From: Actinomycetes bacterium
Lineage (GTDB): Bacteria > Actinomycetota > Thermoleophilia > BMS3ABIN01
Assembly (NCBI GenBank): GCA_021790115.1
Contig: JAJYIM010000019.1
Coordinates: 1-39,033, forward strand
DNA length: 39,033 bases
Direction: 5' to 3'
In this document: positions 1 to 7,915 of the stretch, one piece after another
Layout of the letters: each line of letters opens with the position of its first letter
Position numbering within the stretch: position 1 is the first letter of the stretch
Made by a program: the position numbers and the translations under genes
Notes under the pieces: model-generated
Told to the model about the DNA's origin: nothing
What the model saw: only the letters and a program-made list of their open reading frames with translations
Database searches by the model: none

Positions 1-127
1 GGACGCAGGAGTAAAAAGCCCGCAGTCGTACCCGCTGCGGTACGTCGAGGACTTTTTGCTCCGAGGACGCCGCCCATCGACTTTGCAGCCGGCCGCAGCA
101 GAATGCGTCTACCGGGATAAGCTCTTA
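1..127. repeat. MITE-like palindromic repeat, core plus type-B right arm (cut by window edge)
   Basis: Bases 1-104 match bases 32657-32760 at 101 of 104 positions without gaps. The core folds on itself: GGAGTAAAAAGCCC near base 8 is the near-complement of GGACTTTTTGCTCC near base 49. The right end (GCGTCTACCGGGATAAGCTCTTA) differs from the 32601-32781 copy but matches the partial copy near 37240-37280. The element ends a few bases from the hemC stop codon, so it could also act as the 3' hairpin of the heme operon. The left arm lies outside the window. Confidence 0.75.
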
Positions 128-131
128 GCTT

Positions 132-1067
132 TCAGGACTCACGCACAGCCGCCAGAATCTCACTGCCGCCGTTTGCGTACACCCTCTTGGCCAGCGTCTC
201 GCCCAACTGCTCGGCTTCTGCAGCCGGCCCTTCGATGTAGTCGCGCACGGCGCTGGCGCCGTCGAGGGAACCAAGGTAGGCGCTCAGCGACAGCCTGCCG
301 CCCTCTACCCGGCCGTGGGCGCCAATCGGCACCTGGCAGCCGCCCTCCAGCCATCGCATCAGCGCCCGCTCGGCGCGCACGCAGGCCGCCGCCGCCTCGT
401 CATTGTGAACACGGATCAGCTGGCTGACAGGGGCATCATCCCTGCGCACTTCGATGGCGATCACGCCCTGTCCCACCGCCGGCAACAGCTCGTCGAGGGA
501 AAAATAAAACGCGATCCGCTTATCTTTCTCAAGCCTCTTTACGCCTGCCGCCGCCAGAATGGTGCCGTCAAGGCCCTGCTCTGATATTTTCCTGATCCTG
601 GTATCAACATTTCCTCTTATGTCAACGATATTCAGGTCGGGCCGCAGCGAGAGCAGCTGTGAGCGGCGCCGCAGGCTGCTGGTGCCAATCTTGCCACCGG
701 CAGGAATCCCCTTAAGGCTGCCGGCGCTGCCGACAAAGATGTCGCGGGGGTCCTCGCGGCTACCGAAAGCGCCAACAATGAGGCCGTCAGGCAAAACCGT
801 GGGCAGGTCCTTGGCGCTGTGCACGGCCATATCAATCTCGCCTTCAAGCAGGGCTGTCTCGATTTCCTTGACAAAAAGGCCCCTGTCGCCGATCCCGGCC
901 AGGGGCGAGTCCAGGATCTTGTCGCCGGAGGTGGTTATTTTCCTGATCTTGACCGAAAGGTCAATATTGTTTCTTTGCAGCGTCCAGGCCACCTGACGCG
1001 CCTGAAACATGGCCAACTCACTGCCGCGGGTGCCAATCACCACACCCCTGGCGCTCTCAGTGCTCAT
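132..1067 (-). CDS. hemC: Hydroxymethylbilane synthase (porphobilinogen deaminase)
   Basis: HemC joins four porphobilinogen molecules head to tail into hydroxymethylbilane in the cytoplasm. The 311-residue length is normal for the family. The N-terminal GTRGSELAMFQARQV, the catalytic-Asp motif HSAKDLPT (residues 83-90) and the dipyrromethane-cofactor cysteine in EGGCQVPIGAH (about residue 244) are all present. Its start overlaps the end of hemA by 11 nt, which suggests translational coupling, and it is the last gene of the minus-strand heme run within the window. The palindromic repeat at 1-127 follows directly. The CobA-HemD fusion upstream in the same run would take its product onward. Confidence 0.97.
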   Translation of the reverse strand: MSTESARGVVIGTRGSELAMFQARQVAWTLQRNNIDLSVKIRKITTSGDKILDSPLAGIGDRGLFVKEIETALLEGEIDMAVHSAKDLPTVLPDGLIVGAFGSREDPRDIFVGSAGSLKGIPAGGKIGTSSLRRRSQLLSLRPDLNIVDIRGNVDTRIRKISEQGLDGTILAAAGVKRLEKDKRIAFYFSLDELLPAVGQGVIAIEVRRDDAPVSQLIRVHNDEAAAACVRAERALMRWLEGGCQVPIGAHGRVEGGRLSLSAYLGSLDGASAVRDYIEGPAAEAEQLGETLAKRVYANGGSEILAAVRES

Positions 1068-2382
1068 CTTTCTCCAAGTGATGCAGCTGCCGGGCGCCTT
1101 CTGCTGTTTTTTTATGTCCGTTCAATTTAAACAGGCGCCGCATTGATTCCACGTACAGGTAACCGCCACGCTCATTTGAGGCCCGCTTCAGCTCAACCGT
1201 GGGCTCGTGCAATATTTTGTTGACGATGCCGGCGGCCATCGCTTCGATGCGGTTCCTGTCCTTTTCAGAGAGGTTACCGTCAAACCTGGCCAAGGCCTTC
1301 GCCACTTCCGCCTGCCTGACCGCCTCGGCCATTTCCCGCAGCGCCGTGATTGTCGGCACCACATCCAGGCTCGCAAGCCACTGGCTGAAATTCTCCACTT
1401 CCTGATTAATAATTTTCTCCGCCTTTTCCGCTTCCTTGGCGCGGGCGACGGCATTCGCCCGGGCCATCTCGTTCAAATCATCAATATCAAACAGGAAGGC
1501 GTTGTTGACATCGTTGACGCCGGGGTCGATGTCACGGGGAACCGCGATATCAATAAAGAAAATCGGCAGATTGTGGCGGCGGCGCAGAGCGCGCTCGACC
1601 TCGCCCTTGCGCAGGACATAGTGGGGCGAGCCGGTCGAGCTGATGACGATATCGGCCAGCGGCAGGTAATCAACCAGGTCGTCATAGGGGATGGCTTTGC
1701 CATGGAACTTGTCCGCCAGCGCTTCGGCGCGGCTGAGCGTGCGGTTGCCCACCAGGATTGTGGCGATCCCCTGGGAAAGCAGGTGGGTGGCAGTCAGTTC
1801 GCTCATCTTGCCGGCGCCCAGCAACAGGACCGCCTTTCCTCCCAGATCCTCAAACACTTTTTTGGCCATCTCCACAGCCACAGATGACACCGAAACAGGA
1901 TTCTCGCCAATCGCGGTTTCGGTCCGGATGCGTTTGCCCACTTCCAGCGCATGCCGGAACAGCCGGTTTAAAAGAACGCTGGTGCTTTCCTGTTTGTGCG
2001 CCAGGCGGTAGGCGTCCTTGATCTGCCCCATGATCTGGGCTTCGCCGACAACCATGGAGTCAAGGCTGCCGGCCACCCGGTAGAGATGGCGCACGGCGCC
2101 ATCCCCCTCGTGAAAATATGAACACTCTTCCAGTCCATCAACAGGGACTTCGCCAATCAGCGCCAGCGACGCCAGGATTTCCTTTTGGCCGGCCTCCGGC
2201 CGCGCGGCCACTACATACACCTCCGTGCGGTTGCAAGTGGAAAGCGGAACTATCTCCAGCACACCATTTCCGTCAAGGAGCCGTCGCGAGAGCGCCCCGC
2301 ACTTCTCCTCGCTTAAGGAAACCTTTTCGCGCAGCTCGACGGGAGCTGTCTTGTGGTTTATGCCAAGTACCGCGAGATGCAT
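1057..2382 (-). CDS. hemA: Glutamyl-tRNA reductase
   Basis: HemA reduces glutamyl-tRNA to glutamate-1-semialdehyde with NADPH, the first committed step of C5-pathway tetrapyrrole synthesis. The 441-residue protein has the catalytic cysteine at residue 50 in PLSTCNRTEVY, the substrate-domain motif VGEAQIMGQIK, an NADPH-binding segment LLLGAGKMSE and a C-terminal helical dimerisation domain. The start MHLAVLGINHKTAP is the conserved family start. It lies 25 nt inside the 3' end of the precorrin-2 dehydrogenase gene. The partner aminomutase HemL and HemB are not in this window. Confidence 0.97.
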   Translation of the reverse strand: MHLAVLGINHKTAPVELREKVSLSEEKCGALSRRLLDGNGVLEIVPLSTCNRTEVYVVAARPEAGQKEILASLALIGEVPVDGLEECSYFHEGDGAVRHLYRVAGSLDSMVVGEAQIMGQIKDAYRLAHKQESTSVLLNRLFRHALEVGKRIRTETAIGENPVSVSSVAVEMAKKVFEDLGGKAVLLLGAGKMSELTATHLLSQGIATILVGNRTLSRAEALADKFHGKAIPYDDLVDYLPLADIVISSTGSPHYVLRKGEVERALRRRHNLPIFFIDIAVPRDIDPGVNDVNNAFLFDIDDLNEMARANAVARAKEAEKAEKIINQEVENFSQWLASLDVVPTITALREMAEAVRQAEVAKALARFDGNLSEKDRNRIEAMAAGIVNKILHEPTVELKRASNERGGYLYVESMRRLFKLNGHKKTAEGARQLHHLEKDEH

Positions 2383-2990
2383 TTGTCGATCTCCGCCTGG
2401 GCGGCTGTGTCGCCGCCGGCTTTAAGCGCCGCGGCCAGGTCCAGCGCCGCCAGCTCGGTCAGGCACTTCTGCTTTTCTTCCTTGTTGTGAATTTGGCTCA
2501 GAACCCGCCGGCGCGCCTTTCCCCACAGCTCCAGCGCCCGGCCCCACTGCTCCGGAAACTGCTCCTGAAGCTGCCGCCGCAGCCGCCGGGAAAGGGCCGG
2601 CAGCTCCCCGCCGGTGGATACGGAAATCATCAGCTCTCCGCGCCGGATGACTGAGGGAACGTAAAAATTGCACTGCCCGGGCTTGTCAACCATGTTAAGC
2701 AGCATGTGCCTGCCGCGCGCTTCTTCCTCTACAGCGCGGTTGGTGGTGTCGTCGTCGGTTGCGGCAATCGCCAGGAAGGCGCCACCCAAGTCGCCCCAGC
2801 GGTAAGGACGGGCCACATATTCAAACCGTCCATGCAGCCCGGTAAACCCATCATCAAGCACGGGAGCAATCACCTTTACCTCAGCTTCGCACTCCAGCAG
2901 GCTTTCAGTTTTGCGCAGCGCCACCCGGCCGCCGCCGACGATCACGCAAAGGCGGCCGCCTACCTTGAGGTTGACAGGATAAAGAGCCAT
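2358..2990 (-). CDS. Precorrin-2 dehydrogenase, Met8/SirC/CysG-N type
   Basis: This 210-residue protein should oxidise precorrin-2 to sirohydrochlorin with NAD+, and may also insert iron to give siroheme. It opens with MALYPVNLKVGGRLCVIVGGG, a Rossmann fold with GGGRVA at residues 19-24. The NFYVPSVIRRGELMISVSTGG segment is the conserved core of the Met8/CysG dehydrogenase domain, and the C-terminal half is helical. No separate CbiX/SirB-type ferrochelatase is visible, so this protein may carry out chelation as Met8p and CysG do; that is inference. It sits 9 bp after ccsA and overlaps hemA by 25 nt. Confidence 0.92.
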   Translation of the reverse strand: MALYPVNLKVGGRLCVIVGGGRVALRKTESLLECEAEVKVIAPVLDDGFTGLHGRFEYVARPYRWGDLGGAFLAIAATDDDTTNRAVEEEARGRHMLLNMVDKPGQCNFYVPSVIRRGELMISVSTGGELPALSRRLRRQLQEQFPEQWGRALELWGKARRRVLSQIHNKEEKQKCLTELAALDLAAALKAGGDTAAQAEIDKCISRYLA

Positions 2991-2999
2991 CGACCCTTC

Positions 3000-4061
3000 C
3001 TAGGCAGAAGCATAGGTATGAAGACCCGACAGCAGGTAGTTAACTCCAAGGTAGGTAAATAGCACAATAACTATGCCGAGCACGGCAATCACAGCAGAGT
3101 GGCGCCCCCGCCATCCCCAGGTTAGCCGGGTATGGAGATAGGCGCCGTAAAACAGCCAGGTAATCAGCGACCAGGTCTCCTTGGGATCCCAGGACCAGTA
3201 ACGCCCCCATGCCTTGTCGGCCCAGATGGCGCCGGTGATGATGCCAATCGTGACCATCGGGAAACCAAAAGCGATCGCCCTGTAGCTGACCTCGTCCAGA
3301 ACGTCAAGCGAAGGCAGGCGCCTGGCAAACCCCGGCTTGGAAGCGCCTTTGCCGGCCAGAAACCCGAGCAAGACGCCAATCGCCAGGCCGATGCCGCCGC
3401 CGCCAATGATTTTGATGATATCGGTGCCGGAATACTGGTTTGAGTGCTCCTTGGTGACCGGGTCGACGATGTCCAGCGGATGGGCCCAGACCCCGAAGCC
3501 CAGCCAGAGGCCGACAGCGAGGCCAAGCACAGAGAACATGATTACAAAGGCGATCACCACATTCTGGTAATGCTTTTTGAGCAGGTGCTCCTGGATGATA
3601 TAGAAGAATCCCGCCCCGAACGCCAGGGCAAAGAAACCATAGGAAAGCATGGCGATCGATACGTGAATCCAGAGCCAGTAGCTCTGCAGGGCCGGCACCA
3701 GCGGGTTGGGCCCCTTGTTCAGCACCAGGGCGATGCTGGCAATGATAAAGGCGGTCGGGACCACGACGGCGCCGGCCGCCCGGATCGCGTATATCCTCTC
3801 CATGATCAGGTAAAAAAGAACAATGCCCCAGCTAAACACGGCCAGCGACTCATACGAGTCGGACATGGGGGCGTGGCCTGAATCAACCCACCGGAATATC
3901 AGCGCCATCGTATGGGCAAACAGGCCCAGCACCAGCAGCATTGTCCCCAACTGGCCGGCCTTCTGGCTGTTTGAGATCAGATGCCAGATATATACGCCGC
4001 TGGCCACCAGGTACGTAAGAACAGTGACTATAAATAAGATTTCCTCAAGCTTAACTATCAT
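3000..4061 (-). CDS. ccsA: Cytochrome c biogenesis protein CcsA/CcsB (System II heme handling)
   Basis: This polytopic membrane protein of 353 residues forms the System II cytochrome c synthetase with ResB, moving heme across the membrane and attaching it to CXXCH apocytochromes. The tryptophan-rich WWD-type segment GRYWSWDPKETWSLITW lies near residue 290, with conserved histidines in flanking segments (IWHLIS, LWIHVSIAMLSYGF, YLHTRLTWGW). About eight hydrophobic helices are visible. It overlaps the resB stop by 11 nt, so the pair should be translated together. Its place inside a heme-synthesis run links heme production directly to cytochrome c assembly. Confidence 0.95.
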   Translation of the reverse strand: MIVKLEEILFIVTVLTYLVASGVYIWHLISNSQKAGQLGTMLLVLGLFAHTMALIFRWVDSGHAPMSDSYESLAVFSWGIVLFYLIMERIYAIRAAGAVVVPTAFIIASIALVLNKGPNPLVPALQSYWLWIHVSIAMLSYGFFALAFGAGFFYIIQEHLLKKHYQNVVIAFVIMFSVLGLAVGLWLGFGVWAHPLDIVDPVTKEHSNQYSGTDIIKIIGGGGIGLAIGVLLGFLAGKGASKPGFARRLPSLDVLDEVSYRAIAFGFPMVTIGIITGAIWADKAWGRYWSWDPKETWSLITWLFYGAYLHTRLTWGWRGRHSAVIAVLGIVIVLFTYLGVNYLLSGLHTYASA

Positions 4062-5250
4062 CTGCCCCGGCCTCCTGCCCTATTCTCAATTTAATGTCAG
4101 CGGTTATGCGTTCAAAGTCGCGCTTGAATCCCAGCTTGGACCGGTTTGTCCGGCCACCGATCAGCAACCGGCCTGACTTGCCCAGCTTCAGCCAGATCCG
4201 CCGGTGCGGGAAATAAAGAGCCAGCGTGATTGACCCCATCATCAGAAAGGCGCCGATGTAAACCAGCGTCTTGCCAGGGTAGTGATTCACTTCCAGGATT
4301 GACACCACGGTCCCGTCGCTGGATTGATTAAAGCTGGCCTGATAAAAATTGATGCCATTAAGTTCAAGCGGGTCATTGACCTGAATTGTCTTCCTTTGGA
4401 TTGATTTCCCGTTTTGGAAAATCTCCAGGTCGGTGGAATACAGCGACGGACGCAGGTCAAAAGGCTGGCCGACGATATTGCCGCCGTCATTGATGTCCCT
4501 GACCACGGTCCCGTCCATCAGCTGCCTGACCTGCACGGTGCGGCCGTCATCAAGCAAGGCCTTGCCGACGAATTGCATATCGAAACGATGGTTCTCAACC
4601 TGCATATTTGAGTGGGGGACATTGACAAGCTGCCCATTTGGAACCGAAAGCGTGTAGTCGAAACCAAAGAGGCCGCCCAGGACGGCGCCGGCGGCGATCA
4701 GTAAAAAACTCAAATGAAAAGAGACGGAGGCCAGGCCGGAGAAACGGCCCTTCTGCGCCAGCATCGACCCTGTCTTGCCTGTTTTAATGCGGTAATGGCG
4801 CCGGCGCAATACTTCGGCGGCGGCCGCTACGCTGCTGCCGCCGGCAAAGGACTCCGCCAGCGGCTGGTTGGCAACAAAAGCATCCTTGACGTCAATGCGG
4901 GGCTTGAAGACATGTTTGACGGTCGTGGGCAGCCGGTTAAAGATGCAGGCAGACAGGCTGAGGACAAGCAGGCCGAGTACAGACAGAAACCACCACGAAT
5001 AGTACATGTTGAAAAGACCAAGCGTGTTGTAAAAATCATATAAGGGGCTTTTGGGCCAGTCCGAATTTAAGACATCCTGTCCTTGCGGCAGGATGGTTCC
5101 GATGATCGAGAGAATGGCGATGACAAACAGCAGCGTCAGCGCCAGCTTCATGGAAATCAGAAAATGGAAAATCCTTTTCCCCGCGGAAAGCTGGGGTTTC
5201 GAGGCTTTCTTGGGCAGAGCAGCTATATTTTCAGAATTTGCTTCTTGCAA
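4051..5250 (-). CDS. resB: Cytochrome c biogenesis protein ResB (Ccs1)
   Basis: ResB is the partner of CcsA in System II cytochrome c maturation. The protein shows the family opening ISMKLALTLLFVIAILSIIGTILPQG, a second membrane helix (WWFLSVLGLLVLSLSACIF), a third (VSFHLSFLLIAAGAVLGGLF), a large extracytoplasmic region and a last helix (LVYIGAFLMMGSITLALYF). The ORF extends to 5445, but the first 65 residues are rich in Cys, Arg, Pro and Trp and do not resemble the family. I place the start near the in-frame TTG at 5250, before LQEANSEN; no clear ribosome binding site supports any start, and the ATG at 5151 is the shortest option. Confidence 0.9.
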   Translation of the reverse strand: MQEANSENIAALPKKASKPQLSAGKRIFHFLISMKLALTLLFVIAILSIIGTILPQGQDVLNSDWPKSPLYDFYNTLGLFNMYYSWWFLSVLGLLVLSLSACIFNRLPTTVKHVFKPRIDVKDAFVANQPLAESFAGGSSVAAAAEVLRRRHYRIKTGKTGSMLAQKGRFSGLASVSFHLSFLLIAAGAVLGGLFGFDYTLSVPNGQLVNVPHSNMQVENHRFDMQFVGKALLDDGRTVQVRQLMDGTVVRDINDGGNIVGQPFDLRPSLYSTDLEIFQNGKSIQRKTIQVNDPLELNGINFYQASFNQSSDGTVVSILEVNHYPGKTLVYIGAFLMMGSITLALYFPHRRIWLKLGKSGRLLIGGRTNRSKLGFKRDFERITADIKLRIGQEAGADDS

Positions 5251-5651
5251 GGAGCTAACCGGGAACGGGCGCCCGCAAGTAAGAGGCGCGGCGCCGCCAG
5301 CCGGCGGCACGGGACGGTGCACGCACATCTGCCAGTGACAACGGAGGAATCTCACGCAGCGAACGCTGCGCCGTATTCCAGGAAGCACAAAAACCTGCTG
5401 CCATAAATGTAAACCCGTGACGCTTGGATGAACAATGTTCCCCACCCGGCCGCGGCAGTTTCCTTTCTGGCGCTGCGGCTGCGAACCCTTGTCCGGCGGT
5501 TCTTCCCAAGAACTTGAGGAATAATAGAACCTTGATTATTATGCGCTTCATCTTGCTGAAATTCAAATGCAGTTTCCCGCTTGGGCAGGCGGCTGGTGAT
5601 ACCTGCCCGGGTAAATAAACCGGACGGGCCCTAACGCCGTCGAGCCCGGCG
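5251..5651. other. Region between ahbB and resB without a convincing gene
   Basis: About 400 bp separate the ahbB stop from the likely resB start. Reading frames here (including 5255-5662 on the minus strand and the 5' part of the resB ORF) have compositions unlike real proteins. I looked for a cobalamin or other riboswitch and found no recognisable consensus. One short hairpin, CTTGGGAAGAACCGCC-type, is possible on the minus strand, but nothing conclusive. This is the longest non-coding stretch in the heme run, so a resB-ccsA promoter is plausible here. Confidence 0.4.
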
Positions 5652-6164
5652 CTATTCAACAAAATATTTCATGCTGATTTTTTTAAATTCGCGGCTGCTG
5701 AAAAGAAGCTCATAAATTCCGACTCCTACCTCCCCGGACAGCCGGGCGGCAACCCGCTCGCATTCCTCAGCGCTGGCGCCATGAATCATGGCGAACAGGT
5801 TAAAATTCCATTTTTCCGCCCGGGGGCGTTGGTAACAGTGGCTGACTTCATCGGCTGCGGAAAGCGCCCGCCCGACTTCTTCGGCGCGCTCTTCCGGCAC
5901 GTCCCAAGCGCTCATGGCATTGGCGGTGTAACCCAGGCGCTGGTGCCGCACCATCGCCCCAAACCGGCGGATAGTTCCATTCTGCTTCCACTGCGCCACT
6001 GTGGCAAGGACTTCTTCCGGCGCCATCTCCGCCTCAGCCGCAACAGCGGCAAACGGTCGCGGAGACAGAGGAATGCTCTCTTGCAAGAGCCTCACGAGCC
6101 GTTGCTGCCGCCCGCTTAAACTCTTGTCATCATTTATTATGCCATTATTCGGATTCATCATCAC
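5652..6164 (-). CDS. ahbB: Siroheme decarboxylase subunit AhbB (Lrp/AsnC-like)
   Basis: AhbA and AhbB together remove two acetate carboxyls from siroheme to give 12,18-didecarboxysiroheme. This 170-residue subunit has an N-terminal helix-turn-helix-like domain (QQRLVRLLQESIPLSPRPF) and the family motifs TIRRFGAMVRHQRLGY and the VSHCYQR segment followed by WNFNLFAMIHG. The VSHCYQR motif separates AhbB from AhbA, which has THNYER here. The start is a GTG at 6164, three bases after the ahbA stop, followed at once by two ATG codons that could also be used. Despite the Lrp-like fold it is expected to be an enzyme subunit, not a regulator. Confidence 0.93.
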   Translation of the reverse strand: MMMNPNNGIINDDKSLSGRQQRLVRLLQESIPLSPRPFAAVAAEAEMAPEEVLATVAQWKQNGTIRRFGAMVRHQRLGYTANAMSAWDVPEERAEEVGRALSAADEVSHCYQRPRAEKWNFNLFAMIHGASAEECERVAARLSGEVGVGIYELLFSSREFKKISMKYFVE

Positions 6165-6167
6165 CGT

Positions 6168-6623
6168 TTATTCATCAATCACCGGCAAGTCAACCTGAAT
6201 TTTAAACAGCCGCGTCGCCGGCAGGTCCAGGATGGGCCCAACGCCGGCGGCATCCTCAATCTCGCTGAGTATCTCCCGGATGCGGGCGCGGCTGGGGGCA
6301 ATCAGCGTAAACCAGACATTGTAATAGTGGTTGCGCTCATAATTATGCGTGACGTTGTGGTAGGAATTGATCGCCGCGACCGCGGCCGCGAGTTTTTCCG
6401 GCGGCACGTGCGCGGCGCAGAGGGTGCTGGTGTAACCAAGCCGGCGCGAGTCAAAGGACGCTCCCAGGCGGCGGATCTCGCCCGATTCCATGATGGCCCC
6501 GATCCGCCCGATCACTTCGTCCTCGCCGATGCCAAGTTTATCGCCGATGACGGCGTAGGGGCGGTCGGTGATGGGAAAATCCGCCTGTATTAAAGTTATC
6601 AGCTTTTTGTCGGTTTCATCCAT
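6168..6623 (-). CDS. ahbA: Siroheme decarboxylase subunit AhbA (Lrp/AsnC-like)
   Basis: This 151-residue partner of AhbB is part of the siroheme decarboxylase. It begins MDETDKKLITLIQADFPI, an Lrp-type helix-turn-helix, and carries GEIRRLGASFDSRRLGYTS and the AhbA signature VTHNYERNHYYNVWFTLIA, where the His and Tyr residues are implicated in the family's active site. The C-terminal LPATRLFKIQVDLPV is also typical. It is followed within 4 nt by ahbB. The pair lies directly after ahbD and ahbC, completing the siroheme-to-heme gene set in one run. Confidence 0.93.
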   Translation of the reverse strand: MDETDKKLITLIQADFPITDRPYAVIGDKLGIGEDEVIGRIGAIMESGEIRRLGASFDSRRLGYTSTLCAAHVPPEKLAAAVAAINSYHNVTHNYERNHYYNVWFTLIAPSRARIREILSEIEDAAGVGPILDLPATRLFKIQVDLPVIDE

Positions 6624-6677
6624 GGCTAAGTTTCGAGTTTCAAGTCCCTTCGTTCATGTTTGGCCTGGAGCCTCGAG

Positions 6678-7829
6678 CTATTTCTTCCTCGCCTTTGGCT
6701 CATAGATGCAGTACGGCTCTTCTGCGAGGTAGTCCCCAGTCACTTCGTATGCGCGGGCGCGGCAGCCCCCGCAAAAGCGGCGGTACTCGCAGTAGCCGCA
6801 CCGGCCGTGATAGCCGTCCAGGTCCCGCATCTGCTTAAATACCGGCGAGTTAAGCCAGACATCGCCAAAAGTTTGCCTGTTTAAATCGCCGCAGCTAACG
6901 TCAAGGAAGCCGCAGATTCTGACCTCCCCCCGGTAAGAGATAAAGCAAAAACCCTGGCCGCCGAGGCAGCCCTTGCTGACGGCGTCCATGCCGTGCGTCT
7001 CTACCGTGACTTTCTCGCCGTCCGCATGGGCGCGCTGCCGCAATATCCGGTAATAATGAGGGGCGCAGGTAGGTTTGAAATTAAGCGGCAGCTTGCCCCG
7101 CTGGTCATAGACCCAGTTGAGCGTCTCCTCGTACTGTTCCGGGGAAAGTTCCTGATCGGCCAGTTCCTTGCCCCGCCCGGTCGGCACCAGCAGAAAAGGG
7201 TGGAAGGCTACCGCCCCCAGGTCAATCGCCAGTCTGAGAATATCCGGCAGCTCGGCTAAGTTTACTTTTGTCACAGTTGTGTTAATCTGGAATTCAATTC
7301 CCGCCTTTTTGGCCGCCTCGATTCCTCTCATAACTTCATCGAAGGCCCCGCCCACCCGGCGAAAATCGTCGTGCGTTTTGGCGGTGGCGCCGTCAATGCT
7401 GAGCGAGATGCGGTCAATTCCTGCTTCCTTGAGCCGCTTGGCGCTCTGCTGGTCAAGGAGCGTGCCACAGGGCGACATCACCATTTTCAGGCCTTTCTCC
7501 GTCCCGTAACTGGCAATCTCATAAACGCTTTCGCGCATCATCGGATCGCCGCCGGTAAGGATTACAATCGGCCGGCCCGTTTCCGCAATCTCATCAATCA
7601 CGCGAAAACATTTTTCGGTGGAAAGCTCGCCGGGGTAAGGCCCCTTGTCGGCGGCGGCGCGGCAGTGGCGACAGGAGAGATTGCACCGGCGGGTGACTTC
7701 CCAGGCAACTAGGCGGATGGTAGATGGTGGATGGTAGATGGTAGACTTTGAATGGTCTTTGGATCTTTGAAAATGAGCTGCCATATCTGCCATGTAATTC
7801 TGTAAAAAGCCTGTTTGATGCTTACTCAA
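6678..7829 (-). CDS. ahbD: AhbD, radical SAM heme synthase (Fe-coproporphyrin III decarboxylase)
   Basis: AhbD converts the two propionates of iron-coproporphyrin III to vinyl groups, giving heme b without oxygen. The radical SAM motif is CNLSCRHC (about residue 49), followed by ILTGGDPMMR and ISLSIDGA. A C-terminal SPASM-like cluster region (CGYCEYRRFCGGCRARA) and FKPTCAPHYYRI fit AhbD better than AhbC. Conserved sequence begins at RLVAWEVTRRCN. The residues before it include STIYHPPSTI, which is encoded by the intergenic GGATGGTAGATGG repeat, so the 5' end seems to have been extended by that repeat. The true start (TTG at 7829, or the internal ATG at 7793 or 7784) is uncertain. Confidence 0.92.
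   Translation of the reverse strand: MSKHQTGFLQNYMADMAAHFQRSKDHSKSTIYHPPSTIRLVAWEVTRRCNLSCRHCRAAADKGPYPGELSTEKCFRVIDEIAETGRPIVILTGGDPMMRESVYEIASYGTEKGLKMVMSPCGTLLDQQSAKRLKEAGIDRISLSIDGATAKTHDDFRRVGGAFDEVMRGIEAAKKAGIEFQINTTVTKVNLAELPDILRLAIDLGAVAFHPFLLVPTGRGKELADQELSPEQYEETLNWVYDQRGKLPLNFKPTCAPHYYRILRQRAHADGEKVTVETHGMDAVSKGCLGGQGFCFISYRGEVRICGFLDVSCGDLNRQTFGDVWLNSPVFKQMRDLDGYHGRCGYCEYRRFCGGCRARAYEVTGDYLAEEPYCIYEPKARKK
7711..7745 (+). repeat. GGATGGTAGATGG-type repeat inside the 5' end of ahbD
   Basis: The plus strand reads GCGGATGGTAGATGGTGG and continues in the same style. It matches the intergenic GGAT family seen at 19465, 30621 and elsewhere. Here it lies inside the ahbD reading frame, just before the conserved coding region. 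Confidence 0.7.
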
Positions 7830-7875
7830 GATTTCCCGGCTGGGTGGGCCATTTGCCCACTCGCCCCGAAAGGCT

Positions 7876-7915
7876 TATCCAGTATCTGCCATCCGCCATC
7901 TAGCATTCGCTTTTA
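7876..7915 (-). repeat. GGAT-family repeat directly after the ahbC stop codon
   Basis: On the minus strand the ahbC stop runs straight into TAAAAGCGAATGCTAGATGG, followed by CGGATGGCAGATACTGGAT. This is the same edge-abutting arrangement as after mazG, the B-box gene, the DUF2267 gene and the DUF47 gene. Confidence 0.65.

Noticed and set aside
56-427. Plus-strand ORF of 123 residues at the left edge
   Set aside because: It spans the palindromic repeat and the antisense of hemC, and its Arg/Pro-rich translation has no family pattern.
5446-5651. Possible cobalamin or other riboswitch ahead of resB
   Set aside because: I looked for the conserved cobalamin-box pattern on the minus strand and did not find it, nor any other consensus I can recognise.
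5255-5662. Minus-strand ORF of 135 residues between ahbB and resB
   Set aside because: Rich in Arg, Pro and Ala with no domain or family pattern; overlaps the doubtful 5' end of resB and looks like chance open frame in GC-rich DNA.
5652-6623. Lrp/AsnC transcription regulators
   Set aside because: The pair carries AhbA and AhbB signatures and sits with ahbC and ahbD, so siroheme decarboxylase subunits fit better than regulators.
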